64,000 nt of DNA from Rhodoferax sp. U11-2br (lineage in GTDB: Bacteria; Pseudomonadota; Gammaproteobacteria; Burkholderiales; Burkholderiaceae_C), in assembly GCF_018619435.1 (NCBI RefSeq), contig NZ_JAHFZF010000010.1:1-64000 (forward strand), read 5' to 3'. A model generated the notes under the pieces. That model ran no database searches, was not told the origin of the DNA, and saw only the letters and a program-made list of their open reading frames with translations. How positions within the stretch are numbered: the stretch's first letter is position 1; the number at the start of each line of letters is the position of its first letter. The position numbers were made by a program, and so were the translations under genes. Positions 1 through 8,298 of the stretch are shown in pieces.

Positions 1-32
1 GGCCCCTCAACCCCTCAGCACACCCACAGCCG

Positions 33-479
33 ATGACACAACCCACCACCCCCACCGAAACCCCTTTGCAACGTGTGCAGCGCAGCCTGGAGCGCCAGGG
101 CCTGATGCGCCACCTGGGGGCTGAACTGCTGCGTGTGGTGCCGGGTGAATGTGTGGTCACCCTGCCTTTTTCTGACAAGGCCAGCCAGCAGCATGGCTCG
201 TTTCACGGCGGGGCGGTGGGTGCGCTGGCCGACATCGCCGGGGGCTACGCCGCGCTGACCGTGGCGCCGCCCGACACGGAGGTGGTCAGCCTGGAGTACA
301 AGATCAATTTTCTGGCGGCCTGCCACGGTGGTGAGTTGTGTGCCACCGGCCGAGTGGTCAAGAACGGCAAACGCGTCATTGTCACCAGCGCCGAGGTCAG
401 CCACATTGCCGACGACGGCACCCAGACCCTGTGCGCGGTGATGCAGCAGACCGTGATGCCGGTGCCCAAAAACTACTAA
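33..479 (+). CDS. PaaI-family hotdog-fold thioesterase
   Basis: This 148-residue protein is probably an acyl-CoA or phenylacetyl-CoA thioesterase that hydrolyses the CoA thioester in the cytoplasm. The hotdog signature is visible around residues 53-70 (HGSFHGGAVGALAD): a His-Gly pair at the start and an acidic residue on the central helix, as in PaaI proteins. Length is normal for the family. The ATG at 33 is the first in frame. It lies 27 bp upstream of the isovaleryl-CoA dehydrogenase gene on the same strand, so it may clear CoA esters formed in that pathway; the substrate is inferred from the neighbour only. Confidence 0.85.
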   Translation: MTQPTTPTETPLQRVQRSLERQGLMRHLGAELLRVVPGECVVTLPFSDKASQQHGSFHGGAVGALADIAGGYAALTVAPPDTEVVSLEYKINFLAACHGGELCATGRVVKNGKRVIVTSAEVSHIADDGTQTLCAVMQQTVMPVPKNY

Positions 480-506
480 AAACCTGGACCCGAGGAGACA
501 AGCCCC

Positions 507-1688
507 ATGAACAACCTGCCCGGACTCAACTTTCAGCTTGGTGAAGATGTCGACGCGCTGCGTGATGCGGTGCGAGACTTCGCCCAGACCGAGATCGCCC
601 CCCGTGCGGCCGAGATCGACCGCACCGACCAGTTCCCGATGGACCTGTGGCCCAAGATGGGCGCCCTCGGTGTGCTGGGCATCACCGTGGGGGAAGAATA
701 TGGCGGCGCCAACATGGGTTACCTGGCGCACATGGTGGCCATGGAGGAAATCAGCCGCGCCAGCGCCTCGGTGGGCCTGAGCTACGGAGCGCACAGCAAC
801 CTGTGTGTGAACCAGATCAAACGCAACGGCACCGAAGCCCAACGTGCCAAGTACCTGCCCAAGCTGATCAGTGGTGAACATGTCGGCGCCCTGGCCATGA
901 GTGAACCCGGCGCCGGCAGTGATGTGATCAGCATGAAGCTCAAGGCGCAGGACAAGGGCGGCTACTACCTGCTCAATGGCAGCAAGATGTGGATCACCAA
1001 TGGCCCCGATGCCGACACCCTGGTGGTCTACGCCAAGACCGAACCCGAACTTGGCGCACGCGGTGTCACCGCCTTTTTGATCGAGAAGGGTATGCCGGGT
1101 TTCAGTGTGGCGCAAAAGCTCGACAAACTCGGCATGCGCGGCAGCCACACCGGTGAGCTGGTTTTTAACAATGTCGAGGTGCCCGAGTCCCACATCCTGG
1201 GTGGCCTGAACCAGGGCGCCAAGGTGCTCATGAGCGGGCTGGACTACGAACGCGCGGTGCTCACCGGTGGGCCACTGGGCATCATGCAAAGTGTGATGGA
1301 CAACGTGGTGCCCTACATCCACGACCGCAAGCAGTTTGGTCAGAGCATTGGTGAGTTCCAGCTGATCCAGGGCAAGGTGGCCGACATGTACACCGTGTTG
1401 CAGGCCGGGCGCAGCTTTGCCTATACCGTCGCCAAGAACCTCGACATGCTGGGGCTAGAGCATGTGCGCCAGGTGCGCAAGGACTGCGCCTCGGTGATCC
1501 TTTGGTGCGCCGAAAAAGCCACCTGGATGGCGGGCGAGGGTGTGCAAATTTTTGGTGGCAACGGCTACATCAACGAGTACCCGCTGGGCCGCTTGTGGCG
1601 CGACGCCAAGCTGTATGAAATTGGCGCGGGCACGAGTGAGATCCGGCGCATGTTGATCGGGCGTGAGCTGTTTGCCGAGACCTGTTGA
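507..1688 (+). CDS. ivd: isovaleryl-CoA dehydrogenase
   Basis: This 393-residue FAD flavoenzyme oxidises isovaleryl-CoA to 3-methylcrotonyl-CoA, the first dedicated step of leucine breakdown after the keto-acid stage, and passes electrons to ETF. It has the complete acyl-CoA dehydrogenase fold: N-terminal helical domain, FAD motif [10 protein letters not shown] near residue 131, and the C-terminal GAGTSEIRR segment. The catalytic Glu is in the IVD position (GLDYERAV, E248) rather than in the C-terminal position used by short- and medium-chain enzymes, which supports the specific call. GAGGAGA just upstream of ATG 507 can act as the ribosome site. The rest of the pathway is at 26.9-34.1 kb. 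Confidence 0.95.
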   Translation: MNNLPGLNFQLGEDVDALRDAVRDFAQTEIAPRAAEIDRTDQFPMDLWPKMGALGVLGITVGEEYGGANMGYLAHMVAMEEISRASASVGLSYGAHSNLCVNQIKRNGTEAQRAKYLPKLISGEHVGALAMSEPGAGSDVISMKLKAQDKGGYYLLNGSKMWITNGPDADTLVVYAKTEPELGARGVTAFLIEKGMPGFSVAQKLDKLGMRGSHTGELVFNNVEVPESHILGGLNQGAKVLMSGLDYERAVLTGGPLGIMQSVMDNVVPYIHDRKQFGQSIGEFQLIQGKVADMYTVLQAGRSFAYTVAKNLDMLGLEHVRQVRKDCASVILWCAEKATWMAGEGVQIFGGNGYINEYPLGRLWRDAKLYEIGAGTSEIRRMLIGRELFAETC

Positions 1689-1839
1689 GCGCCTAACCTG
1701 GGTAGAGGAGGATGGGGGCGGAGCTGGTCCATGGCGCAGAGGGGATTGAGGTTATAGGGCGGCAGACATGTTCGCGCAAGGTCCTCTAGGCAAAATGACA
1801 GACTGATCTCAGCCTTTCGTACTCAAAAAAAGTCAAAAC

Positions 1840-2493
1840 ATGTCTTCCCTGCAGAACCTTCTCGACAACAACCGCCTCTGGGCCGCCAACATGCAGTTGC
1901 AGCGCCCCGGGTTTTTTGACCGGCTGGCGCACCAGCAGGCGCCCAAATACCTGTGGATCGGCTGTGCCGACAGCAGGGTACCGGCCAACGAAATCACCGG
2001 CCTGGACCCCGGCGAGGTGTTTGTGCACCGCAATATCGCCAATGTGGTGGTGCACTCGGATCTGAACGCCCTGTCGGTCATCCAGTACGCGGTGGACCAC
2101 CTCAAGGTGGAACACATCATGGTGGTGGGCCATTACGGCTGCGGCGGTGTGCTGGCTGCCTTGCGCGGCACACGTGTGGGACTGGCCGACAACTGGCTGC
2201 GCCATGTGCACGATGTGAAACTGCGCCACCGCCGCCGGCTCGACCACCTGGCGCTGGCGCAGCAGGAAGACGTCTTGTGTGAAATGAATGTGATCGAACA
2301 GGTGGCCAATGTGGCGCTGTCCAACGTGCTGCAGGACGCCTGGGCGCGCGGCCAGAAAGTGGCGGTGCACGGCTGGTGTTACGGCCTGAAAGATGGTCTG
2401 GTCAACGACCTGGGTGTCACCATGCAGGGCAGCCACGAGGTGACCGACATTTTTGTCAAAGCCTTCAAGCGCTACCCGCGTCCAGGGCTATAG
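1840..2493 (+). CDS. can: beta-class carbonic anhydrase
   Basis: This 217-residue enzyme interconverts CO2 and bicarbonate in the cytoplasm. The beta-class zinc site is intact: C42, D44 and R46 in CADSRVPAN, then H98 and C101 in GHYGCGG. Length matches E. coli Can (about 220 residues). It sits between ivd and aceK on the same strand, 151 bp after ivd, so it may have its own promoter. One plausible link is bicarbonate supply to the biotin-dependent 3-methylcrotonyl-CoA carboxylase encoded at 26.9-31.4 kb, but nothing in the sequence proves this. Confidence 0.95.
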   Translation: MSSLQNLLDNNRLWAANMQLQRPGFFDRLAHQQAPKYLWIGCADSRVPANEITGLDPGEVFVHRNIANVVVHSDLNALSVIQYAVDHLKVEHIMVVGHYGCGGVLAALRGTRVGLADNWLRHVHDVKLRHRRRLDHLALAQQEDVLCEMNVIEQVANVALSNVLQDAWARGQKVAVHGWCYGLKDGLVNDLGVTMQGSHEVTDIFVKAFKRYPRPGL

Positions 2494-2516
2494 GCCTGGC
2501 CATCAGTCGGTTGTTG

Positions 2517-2562
2517 ATAAAAATGCGTTGTAGCCCTTATACCTCAAGCCCTGATAGCTATA
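2517..2562 (-). repeat. dispersed hairpin repeat, copy 1 (can-aceK gap)
   Basis: The stretch contains GTAGCCCTTAT followed by CAAG and then TGATAGCTAT, the reverse-strand form of the element AATAGCTAT...ATAAGGGCTAGAGGC that recurs in this window. The stem is less perfect than in the copies at 43.2 and 62.0 kb. It ends close to the AceK start codon. Confidence 0.65.
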
Positions 2563-2577
2563 CAGAAGAGAGCAGAC

Positions 2578-4428
2578 ATGTTTCCGACCCGACTGGACTC
2601 CCCTGTGGCCTACGAGATTGCCAAGGCCATGATGGATGGCTTCAACCGCCACTACCACCTGTTTCGCAGCGAATCGGCCCGCGCCAAACAACGCTTTGAG
2701 ACCGCCGACTGGGCCGGTCAGCAGCGCGCCCAGCGTGAACGCATCGAGTTCTACGACCTGCGCGTGCGCGAATGTTTCATGCGGCTGGAGCGCGAGTTCA
2801 AGGCCGGTGAGCAGCCGATGGACATCTGGCACCAGGTCAAACTGCATTACATCGGCCTGCTGGTAGACCACCTCCAGCCCGAGCTGGCCGAGACCTTTTT
2901 CAACTCGGTCACCACCAAGATCCTGCACCGCAGTTATTTCCAGAACAGCTTCATCTTTTTCCGCCCGGTGGTGAGCACCGAGTACATCGAGAACAATGCG
3001 CCCGAGGCACAGCCCACCTACCGCGCGTATTACCCCACGCTCGACACCCTGACCGGGGTGTTGCAGCAGATGGTGCTTGACTTTGGCCTGTGCCGCGAAT
3101 TTGAAGACCTGCCGCGCGACGCCGCGTTGGTGATGGGGGTGATCCGGCCGATGTTTGATCGCGTCAAGGTGCACGCCAACTTGCAGATCCAGGTGCTCAG
3201 CAGCCTGTTCTACCGCAACAAGGGCGCTTACCTCATTGGCAAGCTGATCAATGGTTTTACCGAGCAGCCGTTTGCCCTGCCCATTTTGTACAACCAGGCT
3301 GAGACCCAGCTGCGCATCGATGCGGTGCTGCATGGCGATGACGACATGCACGTGTTGTTTGGTTTTGCCCGGGCCTACTTCATGGTGGACATGGACATCC
3401 CGAGTGCCTACGTGCAGTTTTTGCGCAGCCTGATGCCGCGTAAACCGCGCAACGAGTTGTACAACGCGCTGGGCCTGGCCAAGCAGGGCAAGACCCTGTT
3501 TTACCGCGACTTTTTGTACCACCTGCGCCACTCCACCGACCAATTCCGCATTGCGCCGGGCATCAAGGGCATGGTGATGCTGGTGTTTGATTTGCCCAGC
3601 TTTCCCTATGTGTTCAAGGTTATCAAGGACTTTTACCCGCCGCCCAAGGACACCAGCCGCGAACAGATCAAGGGCAAGTACCTGCTGGTCAAACAACACG
3701 ACCGTGTGGGGCGTATGGCCGACACCCTGGAGTACAGCGGTGTGGCTTTTCCGCGCAACCGTTTCACCGATGAGCTGATTGCCGAGATTGAGAAGCTGGC
3801 GCCCAGCCAACTTGAAATCAGCGACCGCGATGGGGACGGCCAGCTGGAAGTCATCCTCAAACACGTCTACATCGAGCGGCGCATGATCCCGCTCAACATC
3901 TACCTGCAGGACGCTTTTGATGCCGGTGGCGCCGACCCCAGTAACACCAGCCCCGCCGCCCAGAGTGCCCGCGCCCAGTTGGAGCACGGTGTCATCGAAT
4001 ACGGCAACGCGCTCAAAGACCTGATCGCTGCCAACATCTTCCCGGGCGACATGTTGTGGAAAAACTTTGGCATCACGCGCCACGGCAAGGTGGTGTTTTA
4101 CGACTACGACGAGATCGAATACATCACCGACTGCGTGTTCCGCAAGGTGCCCAAACCACGTTGTGAGGAAGACGAGCTCTCGGGTGAGGTCTGGTACACG
4201 GTTGGCCCGCACGATGTGTTTCCTGAGACCTTTGGCCCGTTCTTGCTGGGCAATCCGGCGGTGCGTGAGGTGTTCATGAAACACCATGCCAACCTGCTTG
4301 ACCCCGCGTTCTGGCAGAAGAACAAGGACCGCATCCAACAAGGCCATATGTTTGACGTGTTCCCGTATGACCAGAGCAAACGCTTTGTGGTCAGCCCGCG
4401 CCAGTCGGAGTTGCCGGAGTCGATGTAA
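2578..4428 (+). CDS. aceK: isocitrate dehydrogenase kinase/phosphatase
   Basis: This 616-residue bifunctional enzyme phosphorylates and dephosphorylates isocitrate dehydrogenase, setting flux between the TCA cycle and the glyoxylate shunt. Family landmarks are present: nucleotide-loop [10 protein letters not shown] near 326-335, FKVIKD with the ATP lysine near 347-350, [12 protein letters not shown] near 371-382, and the acidic sites FPGDML (D491) and FYDYDEI (D509, D511). It is longer than the E. coli protein (578), partly because of an Ala/Ser/Asn-rich insert at about 447-468. In enterics aceK follows aceBA; here no glyoxylate-shunt gene adjoins, and the neighbours are leucine and acetyl-CoA genes. 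Confidence 0.95.
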   Translation: MFPTRLDSPVAYEIAKAMMDGFNRHYHLFRSESARAKQRFETADWAGQQRAQRERIEFYDLRVRECFMRLEREFKAGEQPMDIWHQVKLHYIGLLVDHLQPELAETFFNSVTTKILHRSYFQNSFIFFRPVVSTEYIENNAPEAQPTYRAYYPTLDTLTGVLQQMVLDFGLCREFEDLPRDAALVMGVIRPMFDRVKVHANLQIQVLSSLFYRNKGAYLIGKLINGFTEQPFALPILYNQAETQLRIDAVLHGDDDMHVLFGFARAYFMVDMDIPSAYVQFLRSLMPRKPRNELYNALGLAKQGKTLFYRDFLYHLRHSTDQFRIAPGIKGMVMLVFDLPSFPYVFKVIKDFYPPPKDTSREQIKGKYLLVKQHDRVGRMADTLEYSGVAFPRNRFTDELIAEIEKLAPSQLEISDRDGDGQLEVILKHVYIERRMIPLNIYLQDAFDAGGADPSNTSPAAQSARAQLEHGVIEYGNALKDLIAANIFPGDMLWKNFGITRHGKVVFYDYDEIEYITDCVFRKVPKPRCEEDELSGEVWYTVGPHDVFPETFGPFLLGNPAVREVFMKHHANLLDPAFWQKNKDRIQQGHMFDVFPYDQSKRFVVSPRQSELPESM

Positions 4429-4442
4429 GCCACTTTGTTTTT

Positions 4443-4489
4443 AATAGCTGTTCGCCCTGATTGAATAACGGCTAGAGGCATTTTTTATA
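4443..4489 (+). repeat. dispersed hairpin repeat, copy 2 (aceK-thiolase gap)
   Basis: Reads AATAGCTGTTCGCCC, then TTGAATAACGGCTAGAGGC and ATTTTTTAT, which is the forward form of the dispersed element. It fills most of the 74-bp gap, and the thiolase ribosome site CAAGGAGA follows directly. Confidence 0.75.
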
Positions 4490-4502
4490 CCAAGGAGACC
4501 CT

Positions 4503-5684
4503 ATGACGGATGCGATTGTGATTGTGGCTGCCGCGCGCACGCCGATGGGCAGTTTTCAGGGTGACTTTGCCACGCTGGCCGCGCATGACCTGGGTGCTGC
4601 GGCTATCCGTGCCGCAGTGGAGCGCGCCGCGATTGCACCAGCGCTGGTGGATGAGGTGTTGTTTGGCAATGTGTTGCCCGCTGGCCAGGGCCAGGCCCCG
4701 GCGCGCCAGGCGGCACTCAAAGCTGGTTTGCCGATCAGCGCGGGCGCGGTGACCTTGTCCAAGATTTGTGGTTCGGGCATGCGCAGCAGCATGTTTGGCC
4801 ACGACATGTTGCTGGCCGGCAGCGCCGATGTGCTGGTCACCGGCGGGATGGAGAGCATGACCAATGCCCCCTACCTGCTGCAAAAAGGCCGGGCCGGTTA
4901 CCGCATCGGGCACGACCGGATTTTTGACCACATGATGCTCGACGGCCTGGAAGACGCCTACGAGGTCGGGCGCTCCATGGGCACCTTTGGTGAAGACTGC
5001 GCCGCCCAATACGGCTTTACCCGCGCCCAGCAGGACGCGTATGCGATCACCAGCGTCAGCCGCGCACAACACGCCATCCAATCGGGCGCTTTTGCCGCCG
5101 AGATCACGCCGGTGTTGGTCAAAGGCCGCCACGGCGACACCCTGGTCAGCATCGACGAAGGCCCGGGCCGCATCAAACTCGACAAGATCCCCACGCTCAA
5201 ACCCGCGTTCAAGAAAGACGGCAGCATCACCGCCGCCAGCAGCTCCAGCATCAACGACGGCGCCGCAGCGCTGGTGCTAATGCGTGAAAGCACCGCCACC
5301 AAGTTCGGATGCCAACCGCTGGCGCGCCTGGTGGCACACGCGGTGCACGCCCAAGAGCCCGCCAAATTTGCCACCGCGCCGGTCGGCTCAGTCCACAAGG
5401 TGCTGGCGCGGGCGGGTTGGAGCGTGGCCGACGTCGACCTGTGGGAGGTCAACGAAGCCTTCGCGGTGGTCGCCATGGCGCTGATGCAGGAGCTGAACCT
5501 GGGCCACGAGGTGGTCAATGTCAACGGTGGCGCCTGCGCGCTGGGCCACCCGATTGGCGCCAGTGGCGCGCGCATCATGGTTACCTTGTTGTACGCCTTG
5601 CAGGCGCGCGGTCTGAAGAAAGGCGTGGCCACCCTGTGTATTGGTGGCGGCGAGGCGACCGCAGTGGCGCTTGAATTGTTATAA
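4503..5684 (+). CDS. atoB: acetyl-CoA C-acetyltransferase (thiolase)
   Basis: This 393-residue biosynthetic-type thiolase interconverts two acetyl-CoA and acetoacetyl-CoA plus CoA. Catalytic residues fall exactly where they do in the well-studied bacterial enzyme: C89 (KICGSGMRS), H349 (GHPIGASGAR) and C379 (LCIGGGEA). AAGGAGA lies 5 bp before ATG 4503. Next to leucine-degradation genes it would split acetoacetyl-CoA made from acetoacetate; a role in polyhydroxybutyrate synthesis (PhaA) is equally possible from sequence, but no phaB or phaC is in the window. Confidence 0.93.
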   Translation: MTDAIVIVAAARTPMGSFQGDFATLAAHDLGAAAIRAAVERAAIAPALVDEVLFGNVLPAGQGQAPARQAALKAGLPISAGAVTLSKICGSGMRSSMFGHDMLLAGSADVLVTGGMESMTNAPYLLQKGRAGYRIGHDRIFDHMMLDGLEDAYEVGRSMGTFGEDCAAQYGFTRAQQDAYAITSVSRAQHAIQSGAFAAEITPVLVKGRHGDTLVSIDEGPGRIKLDKIPTLKPAFKKDGSITAASSSSINDGAAALVLMRESTATKFGCQPLARLVAHAVHAQEPAKFATAPVGSVHKVLARAGWSVADVDLWEVNEAFAVVAMALMQELNLGHEVVNVNGGACALGHPIGASGARIMVTLLYALQARGLKKGVATLCIGGGEATAVALELL

Positions 5685-5725
5685 ATTTGATAGTTGCTGA
5701 CCCAATCAAAATAAGGGCTTGAGGC
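5685..5725 (+). repeat. dispersed hairpin repeat, copy 3 (thiolase-SDR gap)
   Basis: AATTTGATAGTTGCTG followed by AATAAGGGCTTGAGGC fills the whole 41-bp gap between the thiolase stop and the next ATG. It is the forward form of the dispersed element, and its 3' end supplies the untranslated leader of the SDR gene, which lacks a separate strong ribosome site. Confidence 0.75.
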
Positions 5726-6409
5726 ATGAATGTTTTGGTGATAGGCGCCTCGCGCGGTATTGGCCTGGAGCTGGTGCGCCAGTACTTGGATGCGGGCCAG
5801 CGTGTGATCGCCACCGCGCGGGATGAGGCCGGGCTGGCGCGGCTCAAGGATTTGGGCGCGCAGACCATTCAGCTGGATGTGGCCGACCCGGCCAGTGTCA
5901 GCGGCCTGAGCTGGCTGCTCGATGGTGAGAAGCTGGACCTGGCGCTGTATGTGGCCGGGGTGTTCTCGACCGGTGGCGCCATCTCGCCGCCGACGCAGCA
6001 GGACTTCGACGTCATGATGCACACCAACGTGTTGGGTGTCATGCAGGCTTTGCCCCAGGTCGCGCCCTGGGTCGAGGAGGCGGGTGGACAGTTTGCCTTT
6101 TTGTCCAGCGACATGGGCCACATCGGCGACAGCCGCAGCAGCCGGGGCTGGCTCTACAAGGTGAGCAAAGCCGCGCTCAACATGGCCGTGGTGGCCGCCC
6201 AGCCGGACTACCCGCGTGCCCAGTTTCTGCTGGTACACCCCGGCTGGGTGCAGACCGACATGGGCACATCTGCCGCGCCGCTGACGGTGCAAGACAGTGT
6301 GTCTGCCTTGCGCCAGACACTGGCCGCGCACAAAAGCCGCAAGACGATTCACGGCTGTGATGACGTGCCTTACCTGCAATGGGATGGCCGCCCCTTCGCG
6401 GGTTGGTAA
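5726..6409 (+). CDS. short-chain dehydrogenase/reductase
   Basis: This 227-residue classical SDR is an NAD(P)-dependent cytoplasmic oxidoreductase of unknown substrate. The glycine motif VLVIGASRGIGLEL opens the protein (residues 3-16), and the catalytic pair YKVSK is near residue 150. It lies between the thiolase and an acyl-CoA dehydrogenase, which suggests a role on a hydroxyacyl or carbonyl intermediate; that is inference. The start codon directly abuts a dispersed repeat copy. Confidence 0.85.
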   Translation: MNVLVIGASRGIGLELVRQYLDAGQRVIATARDEAGLARLKDLGAQTIQLDVADPASVSGLSWLLDGEKLDLALYVAGVFSTGGAISPPTQQDFDVMMHTNVLGVMQALPQVAPWVEEAGGQFAFLSSDMGHIGDSRSSRGWLYKVSKAALNMAVVAAQPDYPRAQFLLVHPGWVQTDMGTSAAPLTVQDSVSALRQTLAAHKSRKTIHGCDDVPYLQWDGRPFAGW

Positions 6410-6439
6410 ACCACCCACAACACAAGCAACGGAGACCCC

Positions 6440-7570
6440 ATGCTGCTGACCCAAGACCAGGACATGGTGCGCGACGCGGTGCGCGCTTTTGCCCAAGCCG
6501 AACTCTGGCCCCACGCCGCCCGCTGGGACAAGGAACACACCTTTCCCAAAGCCGCGCACCAAGGGCTGGCCGCGCTGGGTTGTTATGGCATTTGTGTGCC
6601 CGAGGAGTTGGGTGGCGCCGGGATGGACTACCTGACGCTGGCGCTGGTGCTCGAAGAAATTGCCGCTGGTGATGGCGGCACCAGCACCGTGATCAGTGTC
6701 ACCAACTGCCCGGTCAATGCCATCCTGATGAAGTACGGCAACGCCGCCCAAAAGAAACAATGGCTGGAACCACTGGCGCAGGGCCAGATGCTGGGGGCCT
6801 TTTGCCTGACCGAGCCGCATGTCGGGTCGGATGCCTCAGGCCTGCGCACCACGGCGGTCAAGGAGGGCGACAGTTATGTGATCAACGGTGTCAAACAGTT
6901 CATCACCAGTGGCAAAAACGGCGATCTGGCCATCGTCATCGCCATCACCGACAAAGGCTTGGGCAAAAAGGGCATGAGTGCGTTCCTGGTGCCCACCAGC
7001 ACCCCGGGGTATGTGGTGGCACGGGTAGAGGACAAGCTCGGCCAACACAGCAGTGACACCGCACAGATCAACTTCGACAACTGCCGTGTGCCCGCAGAGA
7101 ACCTGATCGGCCAGGAGGGTGAGGGTTACGGCATTGCGCTGGGTGGCTTGGAAGGCGGCCGCATCGGCATCGCCGCGCAAAGTGTCGGCATGGCACGCAG
7201 TGCACTGGAGGTCGCCATCACCTACGCCAAGGAGCGCAGCAGCTTTGGCACGGCCATCTTTAACCATCAGGCGGTGGGTTTCCGGCTGGCCGAATGTGCC
7301 ACCCAGCTGGAAGCGGCCCGCCAGCTGATCTGGCACGCCGCCAGCCTGCGCGACGCCGGTCGCCCCTGCCTCAAGGAGGCCGCGATGGCCAAACTGTTTG
7401 CCAGCGAAATGGCCGAAAAGGTCTGTAGCGCTGCCATCCAGACGCTCGGTGGTTATGGTTATGTGAGCGACTTCCCCGTGGAGCGCATCTACCGCGATGT
7501 GCGGGTCTGCCAGATTTACGAAGGCACGAGTGACGTGCAGAAGATCATCATCCAGCGGGCGCTGGCCTGA
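6440..7570 (+). CDS. acyl-CoA dehydrogenase (short/branched-chain type)
   Basis: This 376-residue flavoenzyme is a second member of the acyl-CoA dehydrogenase family. It shows FCLTEPHVGSDAS (FAD contact) around residues 118-130 and the C-terminal YEGTSDVQK, where E361 is the catalytic base in the common short-chain position, unlike the E248 type in ivd. The ribosome site ACGGAGA precedes ATG 6440. Substrate is likely a short or branched acyl-CoA such as butyryl- or methylbutyryl-CoA. It is the last gene of the first catabolic block and converges on the TetR gene 12 bp away. Confidence 0.92.
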   Translation: MLLTQDQDMVRDAVRAFAQAELWPHAARWDKEHTFPKAAHQGLAALGCYGICVPEELGGAGMDYLTLALVLEEIAAGDGGTSTVISVTNCPVNAILMKYGNAAQKKQWLEPLAQGQMLGAFCLTEPHVGSDASGLRTTAVKEGDSYVINGVKQFITSGKNGDLAIVIAITDKGLGKKGMSAFLVPTSTPGYVVARVEDKLGQHSSDTAQINFDNCRVPAENLIGQEGEGYGIALGGLEGGRIGIAAQSVGMARSALEVAITYAKERSSFGTAIFNHQAVGFRLAECATQLEAARQLIWHAASLRDAGRPCLKEAAMAKLFASEMAEKVCSAAIQTLGGYGYVSDFPVERIYRDVRVCQIYEGTSDVQKIIIQRALA

Positions 7571-7582
7571 GCTCGGTTGCCC

Positions 7583-8200
7583 TCAACTGGTTGTGGTCTC
7601 GGGCCCATAGGCGCGCATAAAAACGGTGATGGCTTGGTGAACAGATTCTGCGATGGCTTCCTCACTCGCATCCATGGGCATCTGAAACATAAAACGGTCA
7701 ATCCATTCGGCTTCCAGCAGGCTCTTGAACTGCCGGGCGGCGATGCGTGTGTTGGCCTGGCGCAGTTTGCCCGTGGCCATGCCATGTTGCAGGAAGGCAA
7801 CAACCTCTGCCTCGCTGCGTTGGGGGCCGAGTTCAAAACACTTTTGCCCCAAGCCCGAGCGACCGGCTTCTGACACCACCAGACGCCGCACCGTTTGTAA
7901 TTGGGGCGCATAAAGAAAGCTCAGAAACCGGCGCCCAAACGTCTCCAGCGCCTGGGCCATGTCTGGTTGGTTGGCATCGAGTGCATCGTGTGTGGCCTGG
8001 AACTCGGCCTCGGTCGCCTTCGAAATCACCTCAAAGAACAGCTCTTCCTTGGAGCTGAAATAGCTGTAGAGCGTGGCTTTGGAGTAACCCACCCGTTGGC
8101 AGATCTGCGCCATCGAGGCCCCCGCAAACCCCGTTTCCTGAAACACCTGCTCAGCCGCTGCCAGGATGGCTTGCCGTCTTGTCTCGGTTTTTGCCCGCAT
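7583..8200 (-). CDS. TetR-family transcriptional repressor of the adjacent efflux operon
   Basis: About 205 residues. The N-terminal helix-turn-helix is clear (AAEQVFQETGFAGASMAQ then VGYSKATLYSYFSSKEEL), followed by a ligand-binding domain of the TetR_C type with no obvious specificity. I chose the ATG at 8200 because GGGGG sits 5 bp upstream of it; an in-frame ATG at 8212 would add four residues and has no ribosome site. The gene diverges from the efflux operon, and the shared gap carries two near-identical palindromes, so it most likely represses both directions and is released by a transported compound. Confidence 0.93.
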   Translation of the reverse strand: MRAKTETRRQAILAAAEQVFQETGFAGASMAQICQRVGYSKATLYSYFSSKEELFFEVISKATEAEFQATHDALDANQPDMAQALETFGRRFLSFLYAPQLQTVRRLVVSEAGRSGLGQKCFELGPQRSEAEVVAFLQHGMATGKLRQANTRIAARQFKSLLEAEWIDRFMFQMPMDASEEAIAESVHQAITVFMRAYGPETTTS

Positions 8201-8217
8201 GTCAACCCCCATTTTTT

Positions 8218-8235
8218 CTAAACCAGTTGGTTTAG
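8218..8235. promoter_or_regulatory. TetR operator O1
   Basis: CTAAACCAGTTGGTTTAG is an 18-bp palindrome with perfect 8-bp arms around a 2-bp centre, 17 bp upstream of the repressor start. Its outer seven bases on each side match O2. Binding by the adjacent repressor is inferred. Confidence 0.8.
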
Positions 8236-8263
8236 TTTAGCTGAGCCGGTTCTAGAATCATAT

Positions 8264-8281
8264 TTAAACCAAACGGTTTAG
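8264..8281. promoter_or_regulatory. TetR operator O2
   Basis: TTAAACCAAACGGTTTAG shares TAAACCA and GGTTTAG with O1. It ends 17 bp before the outer-membrane-factor start and probably overlaps the promoter or early leader of the efflux operon. The O1-O2 centre-to-centre distance is 46 bp. Confidence 0.8.
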
Positions 8282-8298
8282 TTTTGTATGGAGGTTGG

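Noticed and set aside
15..1322. Long antisense frame over the thioesterase and ivd genes
   Set aside because: It mirrors genes with clear family motifs; GC-rich third positions open antisense frames. The same applies to antisense frames at 2503-4347, 4958-6820 and 26753-28381.
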